Below are positions 44,086 through 52,384 of a DNA stretch of 64,000 nucleotides, one piece after another (the stretch's first letter is position 1; each line of letters begins with the position of its first letter). This DNA comes from Listeria goaensis. GTDB taxonomy: Bacteria > Bacillota > Bacilli > Lactobacillales > Listeriaceae. The translations under genes and the position numbers were made by a program. The stretch spans positions 124,001-188,000 of the forward strand of contig NZ_FYBQ01000004.1 in the NCBI RefSeq assembly GCF_900186125.1. Direction: 5' to 3'. The notes beneath the pieces were generated by a model. That model ran no database searches. It was given only the letters and a program-made list of their open reading frames with translations, and was not told the DNA's origin.

Positions 44086-44522
44086 TCGTTCATTTCCTCC
44101 TCTATTCGCATGTTTACTTCGTATGAGCCGATAAAGGCTCCACCACTAAGTAAATCGTACTGAAAAGCAATTTTTCCGCTGAGCGGATTTTTTTCAAACG
44201 CTTCCGTGTAGCCAATCAATTCTGACTCAAAAACTAGCTTTCCAGCCCCGGAATCTACTGAAGCAACACTTCGCTTTTTATCTTTAAAAAAGTGCATGCG
44301 CATACTTACAGCGCCACTGCGGAGCAACAAAAGTTCTTCCTTAGAGATTTTAAGAACTGAACGTATTACACCAGCAACTTGTTTTTCTTCATAGTGAAGA
44401 TAATGACTGTTTTCATCTTGATAAAAAACACCAGATACAGACATTTCCGTTTTTTCTTCTGCATTCATCTGTCTGACAATATTTGTAATATGAATTTTTA
44501 CGGGCGTGCGTGTTTTCGTCAT
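44082..44522 (-). CDS. ywiB: DUF1934 family protein (YwiB-like)
   Basis: This 146-residue all-beta protein of the DUF1934 family shows the pattern [23 protein letters not shown] and a C-terminal [15 protein letters not shown] strand pair, suggesting a calycin-like barrel. It stands directly upstream of argS, as ywiB does in B. subtilis. Function is unknown. Confidence 0.85.
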   Translation of the reverse strand: MTKTRTPVKIHITNIVRQMNAEEKTEMSVSGVFYQDENSHYLHYEEKQVAGVIRSVLKISKEELLLLRSGAVSMRMHFFKDKKRSVASVDSGAGKLVFESELIGYTEAFEKNPLSGKIAFQYDLLSGGAFIGSYEVNMRIEEEMNE

Positions 44523-44597
44523 TTTTATGACACCTTTCCAAACAGACGTGTAGACGTACTATATTATAGTTAAAAAAGACTGGAAAATCAACCTAAC

Positions 44598-45254
44598 TCA
44601 AAATAAAATGCCTGTCCAAAAGGTCATCATAAGTTCCAAGATTTTAGGAATGAAAATATTAAAAATCGGACCAATTGTAATCGCATAAAGTGGCGTTAAG
44701 GCGATAATTAGAAAAATTAAAAATGCATATTGCTCAAGTGGTTGGATTTTCGCACGCAATCGATTGGGCAAAAACTCCACTAACACTTGATAACCGTCTA
44801 ATGGTGGAAACGGGATTAAATTGAACACAAACAACACGAGGTTTAGTTGAATAAAAATCGTCAAAAAGATCGACCAAATGGCATCGATTTCGCCAATTCC
44901 TAATCCTCCCGTAAAATAAGAAAAAATGCCCACTGCTAAAAAAGCCAGTAACAAATTACTAATTGGTCCAGCAAGAGAAACGATAATACTTCCTAATCGG
45001 CGTTTCTTTAATTTAAATCGATTTACTGGTGTCGGCTTTGCCCAACCAAATCCAACAATAACCACCATCAAAAGACCTATTAAATCTACGTGGACTAGCG
45101 GATTAATAGAAAGTCGCCCTTCATTTTTCGCCGTGTCATCTCCAAACGCGAGTGCGGTAATAGCATGAGCCCATTCATGAACAGTAAAAGCAATCAAAAT
45201 AGCGACCACAACGTATGGCAGCATTTCTAACGGATAGGCTAAAAAATTACTCAT
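44598..45254 (-). CDS. ywhC: site-2 protease family (M50) membrane metalloprotease
   Basis: This 218-residue polytopic protein has the zinc motif HEWAH near residue 25 and the second metal motif in NLIPFPPLDGYQ near residue 145, as in S2P-type intramembrane proteases. It has about five to six helices. It lacks a PDZ domain and is of the minimal YwhC type. The substrate is unknown. It is divergent from the tautomerase gene; ywhC and ywhB also neighbour each other in B. subtilis. Confidence 0.88.
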   Translation of the reverse strand: MSNFLAYPLEMLPYVVVAILIAFTVHEWAHAITALAFGDDTAKNEGRLSINPLVHVDLIGLLMVVIVGFGWAKPTPVNRFKLKKRRLGSIIVSLAGPISNLLLAFLAVGIFSYFTGGLGIGEIDAIWSIFLTIFIQLNLVLFVFNLIPFPPLDGYQVLVEFLPNRLRAKIQPLEQYAFLIFLIIALTPLYAITIGPIFNIFIPKILELMMTFWTGILF

Positions 45255-45328
45255 TTAAATTTCCTTTCGAAAGTGAATTTTTTGATATATAATAATGATA
45301 AATAAAGATGATATCGAGGTGATTAAAC

Positions 45329-45514
45329 GTGCCCATCATAACTATCAAATTTTTAGAAGGTCGAAATGATGACCAAAAACGCGACCTAGTGAAAGACGTG
45401 ACAGATGCTGTTTCTAAAAATCTAAATGCACCTAAAGAAAATATTCACGTCATTCTAGAAGAAATGAAAAAAACAGATTACGGCGTCGCCGGCGTGCGCA
45501 AATCAGACTCATAA
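45329..45514 (+). CDS. 4-oxalocrotonate tautomerase family protein
   Basis: This 61-residue protein starts Met-Pro, so the catalytic N-terminal Pro is exposed after Met removal. Basic residues such as Arg11 and the C-terminal VAGVRKSD fit the family. It is probably a small hexamer with enol-keto tautomerase activity on an unknown substrate. The start is GTG after GAGGTG. The dispersed repeat and a terminator follow it. Confidence 0.88.
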   Translation: MPIITIKFLEGRNDDQKRDLVKDVTDAVSKNLNAPKENIHVILEEMKKTDYGVAGVRKSDS

Positions 45515-45527
45515 TCCACCTGCAAGC

Positions 45528-45609
45528 TTGTCTGATTATGTGAAAAATTAGGCAGAGCGCAGGGATCGCCGTTTGTCATCAGTCTGGAAAGCCCTTTTTA
45601 AAGGGCTTT
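45528..45609 (+). repeat. dispersed intergenic repeat, copy B
   Basis: It begins TTGTCTGATTATGTGAAAAA, continues with GAGCGCAGG, then CGTTTGTCATCAGTCTGG, and ends in the terminator stem AAAGCCCTT / AAGGGCTTT (45588-45609). The blocks match copy A at 37239-37335 (minus strand) in order and spacing. It lies 13 nt after the tautomerase stop. A shorter match, ATCAGTCTGG, recurs on the minus strand near 48690. Confidence 0.6.
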
Positions 45610-45612
45610 TTA
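45588..45612. terminator. bidirectional terminator, tautomerase / ywfO-like gene
   Basis: Perfect 9-bp stem AAAGCCCTT / AAGGGCTTT between two convergent genes, with a T-run on the plus side. It forms the end of repeat copy B. Confidence 0.88.
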
Positions 45613-46926
45613 GCTGTTCTGCTTTTCATGAATTAACGTGACCATTTCTTCTGCGATTTCGGCTGGAATACGACCATTTTCAATAAAATCAAGCGGAAAA
45701 TATAGTTTGATATCGGTACGGATTTTCCCGCCAATGGATTCAACAATTGGTGATTCCGTAGATAATTCTTTTAAATCTCCGTTGGGTAGAAGAAGTTGAA
45801 TAGGCGATTTTCCTGAACTAGCGCCTGGTTTATAGAGATCATATGGTAAATCAGATGAGGAGTCGACAACTAAATAATAGGCTGGATCAACTTCAGCTTT
45901 TTCAAGACAGCCTTTTAAACGATTGTAGAAATCGGCATCCTTAGATGGATCGTAATCCACGTAACGAAGCAAACGTCGGTTTAAGAAGCGATTGCATAAG
46001 TCACTCAAAATCTCATCATTTTCATGCTGCCAAACAGAAAAATAAAACGTTAAAATCGAATCGTCGAGCGCAATATATTCCTCTAAACACACTTGTTCTT
46101 TTAAAAAAGGGATGATTTGTACGGGCGACATTTTGAATTCATAGCCCGCTAAATAAAGCGACTTGGCGCGATTTAAAATCTTCCACAGTAAAACCTCACC
46201 ACTTCTACTTACAGGATGGAAATAAACTTGTTGGTACATTTGATAACGGCTCATTAAATAGTCTTCCACAGCGTGCATGCCAGAATATTTAATGATGACA
46301 CCATTTCCATCTGGGCTTGGACGTAAAACGCGTAGAATTCGTTCCATGTCAAACTTTCCGTAGCTAACGCCCGTATAATAAGCGTCACGCAATAAATAGT
46401 CCATTCGATCGGCATCGAGTTGACTTGAAATCAATTTTACAAGCGTTTGGTTTTCGTGAGTCTTATTTATGATAGAGGCTACTAGGCTCGGGAAGTCGTC
46501 TCCAGCCCGAAGCAGAACTTCTCTTACCTCGGTTTTTCCCATAATAATCTTTTGGGTGTAAGCTTCATGGTCGGTATGAAAAACTTTCTCAAAAGCGTGC
46601 GAAAACGGGCCGTGTCCTAAATCATGAAGTAGCGCTGCGCATAGAACCGTCATGCGCTCCTCGTCTGACAACTGATACTCACCTGCAAAAGTAACATCAA
46701 TAATTTGGCGTACAATCTCATACACGCCTAAAGAATGGTTAAAACGACTATGCTCAGCCCCGTGAAACGTTAATGAGGTAGTGCCAAGTTGCCGAATTCG
46801 CCGCAAACGTTGAAATTCCTTTGTTGCAATTAAATCCCAAATCATTTGGTCAGATACGTGCACAAAACCATGAACGGGATCTTTAAAAACCTTGCCTTCA
46901 TCTAGTTTCTGATTCACATAACCCAT
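45610..46926 (-). CDS. HD superfamily phosphohydrolase (YwfO-like)
   Basis: This 438-residue HD-domain protein has the metal-binding residues in HSRFNHSLGV and LLHDLGHGPFSHAFE, plus DADRMDYLLRDAYYTGV. This is the dNTPase/SAMHD1-like arrangement. The relatives in Bacilli are proposed dNTP triphosphohydrolases. The C-terminal beta domain covers about residues 330-438. It follows the lipL-type gene by 15 nt and is probably co-transcribed. Confidence 0.88.
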   Translation of the reverse strand: MGYVNQKLDEGKVFKDPVHGFVHVSDQMIWDLIATKEFQRLRRIRQLGTTSLTFHGAEHSRFNHSLGVYEIVRQIIDVTFAGEYQLSDEERMTVLCAALLHDLGHGPFSHAFEKVFHTDHEAYTQKIIMGKTEVREVLLRAGDDFPSLVASIINKTHENQTLVKLISSQLDADRMDYLLRDAYYTGVSYGKFDMERILRVLRPSPDGNGVIIKYSGMHAVEDYLMSRYQMYQQVYFHPVSRSGEVLLWKILNRAKSLYLAGYEFKMSPVQIIPFLKEQVCLEEYIALDDSILTFYFSVWQHENDEILSDLCNRFLNRRLLRYVDYDPSKDADFYNRLKGCLEKAEVDPAYYLVVDSSSDLPYDLYKPGASSGKSPIQLLLPNGDLKELSTESPIVESIGGKIRTDIKLYFPLDFIENGRIPAEIAEEMVTLIHEKQNS

Positions 46927-46941
46927 ATTACGTCACACCCC

Positions 46942-47778
46942 TTACATAATCTTTCTATTTCTCTCTAAAATACGCTCATAATATGTCGGAAGCATATCCA
47001 GTTCTTCCGCAGAAAGCGTACTTGAAAACAAATCGTCCGCATAAAATCGCATGCTGTTCAGTAAACGCAATACGACATCATTTAAACTGAGTTCCGTATC
47101 TAACAGCTTTGAAAGTGTACTCATGAAACGTTTATCCACATCTGGAAAATGATATTTATCTTGCAAATCTTTTCCACTCTTTTGGTAAAAAGAACGAATT
47201 AATTCGGCGCGCTCATCTTGATTTCCGTCTATGCCTAGATAAATTTGTACCGCGACCCCTCTTGCCATGCGGCGCTGAGAAATACCAGCAAATTTCTTTC
47301 CATCTATGCTTAAATCATAACTCCCCGGGCAATAGGAATTTTCAATTTCATAAGCTTTAATAACTTGATTAAAATCCGCAAACATATCTTGGATTAATGT
47401 GAGCATAGTATCGTAGCCACGATTAATTGCAATGCCTTTTCGAACATCTGGTAAAACAAGAGAGAGATTTAAAATATCTCGATCCAAGACGACGGCAAGA
47501 CCGCCTGAATTCCGAAGCACTACTCGGTAGCCTTCTTTTTCCAAAAAACGAATCCCTTCTTGCAAGTTCGGAAGCTTTGTATCTTGTATCCCGATTGAGA
47601 CTGTTTTCTCGTGCACCCAGCCGCGAACTGTCGGTGGACTTAGTTCAGCCCCGATAAAACGGCAAAGCGTGTCATCCGTTGCATATGATTGAAGTGCATC
47701 AAAAGCCGGATTTGGCGTAGTCTGATCTAAAAAACGCCATTTTTCTTGCTTAAGTAAAGTATTTTCTAAAATCATCAC
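46942..47778 (-). CDS. lipL: octanoyl-[GcvH]:protein N-octanoyltransferase
   Basis: This 278-residue member of the lipoate ligase/octanoyltransferase fold moves octanoyl or lipoyl groups from GcvH to the E2 subunits. It has the substrate-pocket RNSGGLAVVLD and the catalytic Cys in NSYCPGSYDLSI, then GKKFAGISQRR. Listeria needs this step to use host lipoyl groups. Starts at GTG 47778 (10 nt from GGAGG) or ATG 47775 are both possible. Confidence 0.86.
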   Translation of the reverse strand: MMILENTLLKQEKWRFLDQTTPNPAFDALQSYATDDTLCRFIGAELSPPTVRGWVHEKTVSIGIQDTKLPNLQEGIRFLEKEGYRVVLRNSGGLAVVLDRDILNLSLVLPDVRKGIAINRGYDTMLTLIQDMFADFNQVIKAYEIENSYCPGSYDLSIDGKKFAGISQRRMARGVAVQIYLGIDGNQDERAELIRSFYQKSGKDLQDKYHFPDVDKRFMSTLSKLLDTELSLNDVVLRLLNSMRFYADDLFSSTLSAEELDMLPTYYERILERNRKIM

Positions 47779-47860
47779 CCACTGAAAACCTCCACATTCT
47801 TTTTTGTCATTATAACATAACCAATTTAATGTGTGGGTAGAACGGCGGAAAATAGCTCTT

Positions 47861-47947
47861 TTACTTCACTTTTCTTGCTTTTATAAGCAAAACAAAAATC
47901 CCCACCGTTATTCCGACCAATAATTTCATTATAGGTTGCTTTTTCAA
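47861..47947 (-). CDS. possible 28-residue membrane peptide
   Basis: A 28-codon frame begins with TTG, 7 nt after GGAGG. The product is a basic start (MKKQP), one hydrophobic helix (about residues 7-22) and a basic tail (KARKVK). It lies in a 290-nt spacer otherwise without genes. There is no family evidence; it rests on the ribosome binding site and membrane pattern. Confidence 0.4.
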   Translation of the reverse strand: MKKQPIMKLLVGITVGIFVLLIKARKVK

Positions 47948-48012
47948 GGAAATCCCTCCAAAAACCCGATTTTTATTTTAGTTCCCATATTTTCTGTTCC
48001 AAAACAAAAAAA

Positions 48013-48034
48013 GAACGAGGCTTGTGCCTCGCTC
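48013..48034 (-). terminator. terminator after the 60-residue membrane gene
   Basis: Nine-base stem GAGCGAGGC / GCCTCGTTC with an ACAA loop, followed by seven T residues on the minus strand. Confidence 0.9.
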
Positions 48035-48069
48035 AATATATGAAAAGCTTAGGGAGCTTTTTAGAAATT

Positions 48070-48252
48070 TTAGTAATCGTAGTGATTACGTTTTGGTTTG
48101 CCATTCCAAATCTTGTTAATCAAGAACACAATCCCTGCTAAAATAAGGATTGGGAGCAAGAAGTGTAAAGTAACTCCAATAATTTTAAAAACAATGTTTA
48201 AAGCAATAATCGCTAAAATAATTGTGAAGAAATATTTCCAAAATTGATTCAT
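48070..48252 (-). CDS. small two-helix membrane protein (60 residues)
   Basis: This 60-residue protein has two hydrophobic helices (about residues 8-25 and 30-47) and a polar basic tail ending in NGKPKRNHYDY. No named family is recognised. It lies 21 nt after the YxeA-type gene in the same direction and shares its terminator, so the two form an operon. The ATG follows GAGGAAC. Confidence 0.78.
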   Translation of the reverse strand: MNQFWKYFFTIILAIIALNIVFKIIGVTLHFLLPILILAGIVFLINKIWNGKPKRNHYDY

Positions 48253-48273
48253 ATCTGTTCCTCTTTTCTAATT

Positions 48274-48597
48274 TTATTTGGCCGATACAACGGTCGTATC
48301 GTTTAATTCTTTTGTTTGCGTAACCATGTTGTTGTCTTGAATCACAAGACGATATGCCTTGTCTTCTTTTAAAGGTTTATTTGAATAAAACCGAAGTTTC
48401 ATTGTTTTCCCTGTTGCTGTTTTACATTCTTCATTAAAAGCATAGCCTTTAAAATTGGATTTTGTAACTTTTTCGCCTGGGTTTGTGATGGACACAGTAT
48501 ATGTATCTGCTGCTTGCGCAAAGGGCGAAGCAAGTTCAACAAACACCATTGTGATGACAAAAATTGCGGCTAAGACGCCAAACCAACCCTTTTTCAT
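48274..48597 (-). CDS. YxeA-type secreted protein (DUF1093)
   Basis: This 107-residue protein has a signal peptide (helix at about residues 5-25, cleavage probably after PFAQA). The mature beta-rich domain shows KGYAFNEECKTATGKTMKLRFYS and LKEDKAYRLVI, the pattern of the YxeA family. Function is unknown. In Bacillus, YxeA is linked to cell-envelope stress genes. It pairs with the 60-residue membrane gene. Confidence 0.8.
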   Translation of the reverse strand: MKKGWFGVLAAIFVITMVFVELASPFAQAADTYTVSITNPGEKVTKSNFKGYAFNEECKTATGKTMKLRFYSNKPLKEDKAYRLVIQDNNMVTQTKELNDTTVVSAK

Positions 48598-48669
48598 AAT
48601 TTGTAACCCCTTTTGTTTAACTTGATAAATTGATTATAGTTAAAAATTCATTTCTTTACGAAAGGCTGC

Positions 48670-48714
48670 AGGCTGAAAATTTGTACATCGCCAGACTGAT
48701 TTCAATTTCAGCCT
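48670..48714 (-). other. hairpin next to the oppA-type terminator
   Basis: Nine-base perfect arms AGGCTGAAA / TTTCAGCCT enclose a 27-nt loop that carries ATCAGTCTGG (minus strand), a word shared with the dispersed repeat. It directly abuts the long terminator at 48717. Confidence 0.5.
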
Positions 48715-48716
48715 AA

Positions 48717-48792
48717 AAAACCCCCGCATTTAATGCCGCGTCCTCCAAAAGTTAAATTTTTTTGGAGACTCGCTCATAATGCGGGGGTTTTA
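48717..48792 (-). terminator. long terminator after the oppA-type gene
   Basis: A 14-bp perfect outer stem (AAAACCCCCGCATT / AATGCGGGGGTTTT) encloses an inner stem CTCCAAAA / TTTTGGAG, giving a 76-nt structure. The outer arm ends in a T-run on the minus strand. It is much longer than other terminators here. Confidence 0.88.
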
Positions 48793-48793
48793 C

Positions 48794-50443
48794 TTATTGT
48801 TTAGCTATCCATTTATAATTTTCCGCGCCGATTGGGTAGGTAATGTAGTCTTGTAAATCGGGATTTTGTAAATAGGCACGACCGCTTTGGTATAGCGGGA
48901 TTAAGACGGCATTTTCTTTCAATAAGATTTGCTCGGCTTGTAGCAGGGCATCAAATCGTGCGTTTAAATCATTGGAAAGTTTTCCTTTTGCGCCTAGAAC
49001 AAGCTCATCGTATTTGGCATTACTAAAACCTGTATGATTACCAGGGCTGTCTGTCAAAAATAGATTCAAGTAGGTGAGCGGGTCTTGATAGTCGCCGCCC
49101 CAGCCGCCTAATAGCAACTCAAAATCTTGCGTCACATCTGCTTTAAAGCTCACTTGCGTAGGCACATTTTTCAATTTGATAGTTAAGCCCGGCAAATGGG
49201 TTTCCAACTGGTTTTGAATGAACTCAGATTGTTTCTTTTGGAGCGATGTGTCGCCAGCTGTTAGCGTTAACGTAAGATTATTTTTGCCAATTTCTTTTAA
49301 TCCTTTTTCAAAATACCGTTTCGCTTCTGCTTGGTTGTAAGGAATTAGGCTCCCATTAAGTTTACGGAAGTCTTCGCCATTTTTAGGACTGAACATGATT
49401 TCACCTGGAACAACTCCGTCAAGCGGTTTCGAACCGTTGGCAAGAAGTGTATCCACCATGCTAGCTTTATCAATCGCTTCCGCAAGTCCGCGGCGAATAT
49501 TTACGTTAGCTAACTCCGTTTTCACACCGTCCTTGCCTTGGTTCATTTTCATGTAAACAGAGCGCCCCGTAAGTGATGTACGGAAATTTTTATCGCTTTC
49601 AAACTGCTTAACAAAATCGCCATCAAGCTCAATACGATCTAGTTTGCCAGTATTATATAAGTTTAAAGCTGCGTTAGTGTCTTTCACAACCGTTACATGA
49701 ATTTTATCAGTACGCACATTTTTAGCATCCCAATATTTCGGATTCTTCACGTAATCCCAACTTAGCTTCGTACCGTCCCAATTTTCCAGAGTATAAGGTC
49801 CGTTTGAAAGCAATGTTTCGCTTGATGTGCCATAACGGTTACCTTGTTTTTCAAGCCACGCTTGTTTTTGCGGGAAGAAAGTTCCCGTTGTTAAAAGCTC
49901 TTTGAAGATGGGCACAGGGTTTTCCAATTCGACTTGAAGCGTCTTATCATCAAGCGCTTTAACGCCTAATTTATCCGGATCCATTTCGCCCTTTAAAATT
50001 GGCGTGGCATTTTTGACGATTTCTTCCATTTGTGGCCCATAAGCTGCCGCCGTTTTAGGATCCACAACGGTTTTCCAAGCGTATTCAAAATCTGCCGCTG
50101 TAACTGAGGAACCGTCTGACCAATTGGCCTCTTTTTTTATTTTAAAAGTAAGGGTTTTGCCATCATTTGTTACGTCTGGTTCGCTTTCAGCCAGCGCGAG
50201 TTCTGGCTTCCCTTCTTTATTTAAACGATAAAGTCCTTCGAAAACTTGATTGATTGCCCGAAAACTTACACTGTTGTCTGCTAAAATTGGGCTTGCATTT
50301 GGAATCGCACTCGTTTCCATGATATTCACTGTTTTGCTTGTTTTTTTGTCAGCAGATTCCCCCGTATTGTCCTTTTCTGCTCCGCAAGCAACGAGTAGCG
50401 CTAAACTGAGTAACAACAAACTTATAACGACTTTTTTTCGCAA
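48794..50443 (-). CDS. oligopeptide ABC transporter substrate-binding lipoprotein
   Basis: This 549-residue SBP family 5 protein has a lipobox LVAC with the lipid-modified Cys20. It shows the family patterns FEGLYRLNKEGKPELALAES and WSDGSSVTAADFEYAWK. The C-terminal part has LLLGGWGGDYQDPLTYLN. It binds peptides outside the membrane. No permease or ATPase genes are adjacent, so it either serves a distant Opp system or senses peptides. A promoter lies at 50547-50575 and a hairpin sits between it and the gene. Confidence 0.92.
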   Translation of the reverse strand: MRKKVVISLLLLSLALLVACGAEKDNTGESADKKTSKTVNIMETSAIPNASPILADNSVSFRAINQVFEGLYRLNKEGKPELALAESEPDVTNDGKTLTFKIKKEANWSDGSSVTAADFEYAWKTVVDPKTAAAYGPQMEEIVKNATPILKGEMDPDKLGVKALDDKTLQVELENPVPIFKELLTTGTFFPQKQAWLEKQGNRYGTSSETLLSNGPYTLENWDGTKLSWDYVKNPKYWDAKNVRTDKIHVTVVKDTNAALNLYNTGKLDRIELDGDFVKQFESDKNFRTSLTGRSVYMKMNQGKDGVKTELANVNIRRGLAEAIDKASMVDTLLANGSKPLDGVVPGEIMFSPKNGEDFRKLNGSLIPYNQAEAKRYFEKGLKEIGKNNLTLTLTAGDTSLQKKQSEFIQNQLETHLPGLTIKLKNVPTQVSFKADVTQDFELLLGGWGGDYQDPLTYLNLFLTDSPGNHTGFSNAKYDELVLGAKGKLSNDLNARFDALLQAEQILLKENAVLIPLYQSGRAYLQNPDLQDYITYPIGAENYKWIAKQ

Positions 50444-50499
50444 ACTTTGTTCCTCCTTTTTATCGTATCTCTCCTTTTGGAAGCGCTTTTCTTCACATC

Positions 50500-50543
50500 A
50501 AAAAAAGACGGTGCGCTGTCATCTATGTACAGAACTTCCGCCT
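50500..50543 (-). terminator. leader hairpin upstream of the oppA-type gene
   Basis: Outer stem GGCGG / CCGTC, inner CTGT / ACAG, then seven T residues on the minus strand. It lies 2-5 nt after the -10 box at 50547-50552, so the transcript would start at or in the stem. It may end the upstream membrane-protein transcript or attenuate the oppA-type gene. A weak cre-like sequence (GGAAGCGCTTTT) lies at 50479-50490. Confidence 0.5.
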
Positions 50544-50546
50544 TTT

Positions 50547-50575
50547 ATTATATATGGAACTGTATTACTTGTAAA
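50547..50575 (-). promoter_or_regulatory. promoter of the oppA-type gene
   Basis: Minus-strand TTTACA (50570-50575), a 17-bp spacer and TATAAT (50547-50552) form a near-consensus SigA promoter about 100 nt upstream of the lipoprotein gene. Confidence 0.75.
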
Positions 50576-50592
50576 TAAAAACTGTATCACTT

Positions 50593-51207
50593 TCACTTCT
50601 TATTAAGATAAACTCCGGAACCTACTACGATGACGCACATGCCCGCAAACATACTTATCATCAGGAAGCTCGGGTCATTTGTCATGAAAATTGCTAAAAT
50701 CAAACAGGAAACACCAGAAACAGTAAGTGTCACAATGGTAATTTTTTTCCATAAGTTTTTAGAATAGGCATCCACTTTCTTGAAACCTAACATTCTTAAA
50801 AACAAAAACACCTTTTTTGAGTAGGATAAATACGCGGCCACAAGAAGCATGAATGAGCCTGCGGCAATAAGTGCAAAGCGGCCGGTAGGGATTTGATAGC
50901 CGAGTCCATACGCGATAATGCTAAGCTGAATGATGGCCAACAAAACAAGGAGCAGCCTAAAACAATATTCAAATTCTAATTTACTTTCTTCTTTTACTTT
51001 TTCTTTCCCATAATATTCGGTACCGGTAAACATAATCATCAGAAACGGCATTAGGACGAGTCCCAGCCATTTTTGCATAAACATGTCTGGAGAGAAATCG
51101 CTTCCGAAATGTACGGCTATTTCAGTTGGGAGTAGCGGATAACACGCGATGGAAGCGACCACCGTGATAAAAATTATCATACTTGGAAAAGTTCCGACTT
51201 TCTTCAT
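50593..51207 (-). CDS. DUF1648 domain membrane protein
   Basis: This 204-residue protein has about six hydrophobic helices. The N-terminal part has the DUF1648 pattern YPLLPTEIAVHFG, also seen in SdpI-like immunity and sensor proteins. The rest has no recognised domain. The ATG at 51207 after AGAAGGTG is preferred to the GTG at 51216. It is 23 nt after the nicotinamidase-type gene in the same direction. Confidence 0.75.
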   Translation of the reverse strand: MKKVGTFPSMIIFITVVASIACYPLLPTEIAVHFGSDFSPDMFMQKWLGLVLMPFLMIMFTGTEYYGKEKVKEESKLEFEYCFRLLLVLLAIIQLSIIAYGLGYQIPTGRFALIAAGSFMLLVAAYLSYSKKVFLFLRMLGFKKVDAYSKNLWKKITIVTLTVSGVSCLILAIFMTNDPSFLMISMFAGMCVIVVGSGVYLNKK

Positions 51208-51230
51208 TTCTCTCACCTTCTTTTAAAAAA

Positions 51231-51863
51231 TTAGGCTAGGTAGGCACTCAATTCTTCGCGATTTGCGAGTATTTTCACGTTGGGCGTGGCTTCTAATTCA
51301 GCTTTCGTTTGCTTGTAGCCTTCTTCTGTGAGCGCACGCGTTGCGGGTAAATAAATGGCCACGGAAAATCCAGCTTTAACCAATTGAAGAGCAGTTGTTT
51401 TGACACAAAAATCAAATGCGAGCCCGCCGATTAGGACGGCATCAAATTCGTTTTGGCGAAGGTATTCGATGACGCCGGTTGAGAGTTCTTCGCGGATATC
51501 GTGATAACATGCCCCGTAAGGATGGAGATTTCGCTCCATACCCTTCCAAACGAAATAATCATATTCGGTGGGCGCTGGTAGTCCTTCTAGGAGCTCAAAT
51601 CCTTTCGTGCCGGGTTCGCAGTGTCTAACCCATGTTAAATCGGCATTCGGGTAATCAAGCGGTTTTAACATATCTGACGGGTTCTGGACAACCCAGACGG
51701 CGTTTCTTGGGTGGGCATCTTTGCTACCAATTCGGGCAGCGCCAAATTTGGCCATGTATTCGAGTTCTGGGACGATTTCCTCGGCGTTTGGGACGGGCAA
51801 TTCATTTGGGCAAACTGGACTAAACCCATTTTGTGCATCCACATCAAAGGTTGCAAGTTTCAT
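51231..51863 (-). CDS. nicotinamidase / isochorismatase family hydrolase
   Basis: This 210-residue protein of the cysteine hydrolase family has the catalytic Asp9 in FDVDAQNGF, metal or substrate residues in SKDAHPRNAVWV, and the catalytic Cys in GLAFDFCVKTTALQ. This arrangement fits a nicotinamidase (PncA) more than an isochorismatase. The ATG is 2 nt after the DHFR-like gene, so the genes are coupled. Confidence 0.85.
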   Translation of the reverse strand: MKLATFDVDAQNGFSPVCPNELPVPNAEEIVPELEYMAKFGAARIGSKDAHPRNAVWVVQNPSDMLKPLDYPNADLTWVRHCEPGTKGFELLEGLPAPTEYDYFVWKGMERNLHPYGACYHDIREELSTGVIEYLRQNEFDAVLIGGLAFDFCVKTTALQLVKAGFSVAIYLPATRALTEEGYKQTKAELEATPNVKILANREELSAYLA

Positions 51864-51865
51864 TT

Positions 51866-52384
51866 TTATTCCTCGTTTCTATAAACTAATTGTGCAAATT
51901 GACCAAAGCGTTTGACATCCTCTAAGACGAGATTATGGCGGTCATCGGCTTCAAAAAGCGGAATGCCTTCGCCAAGTATGATGGGCGCAATGGTTATCAC
52001 AAATTTATCAATAGCTTTTTCTTTTAAGAATTGCTTAACGAGTTCGGCTCCGCCTACAAGCCAGACGTGCTCCCCATCAATTTCGTTTAGCCATGAATTA
52101 ATATTTCCGGAAACAAAATCGGCGTATTCGTCTGCCGTACCCGCTTTTTTATTCGAAAAAACATATACGTCTTTCTTACTATAAGGGAATGAGTCCGTTA
52201 ACGAAAAAATTTGTTTGTACGTGGTACGACCCATAACGACTGTGTCAACGTTATCAAAGAAAGCTTGGTAACCTGCATCGCCTTCGCTATCAATACTTTC
52301 AAGCCATTCTACACTCCCTAGTTTATCAGCAATATAACCATCTAGGCTAGTCGCAATATAAAGCGATACTCGTTTATCTGTCAT
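51866..52384 (-). CDS. dihydrofolate reductase / RibD C-terminal family protein
   Basis: This 172-residue protein of the RibD_C/DHFR fold has LYIATSLDGYIAD at the N-terminus and GRTTYKQIFS. It also has VWLVGGAELVKQFL and the C-terminal IDKFVITIAPIILGEGIPLF. The family includes reductases of unknown substrate; a true DHFR role is not implied. The ATG at 52384 follows GGAAGG and overlaps the end of the reductase gene by 11 nt. Confidence 0.85.
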   Translation of the reverse strand: MTDKRVSLYIATSLDGYIADKLGSVEWLESIDSEGDAGYQAFFDNVDTVVMGRTTYKQIFSLTDSFPYSKKDVYVFSNKKAGTADEYADFVSGNINSWLNEIDGEHVWLVGGAELVKQFLKEKAIDKFVITIAPIILGEGIPLFEADDRHNLVLEDVKRFGQFAQLVYRNEE

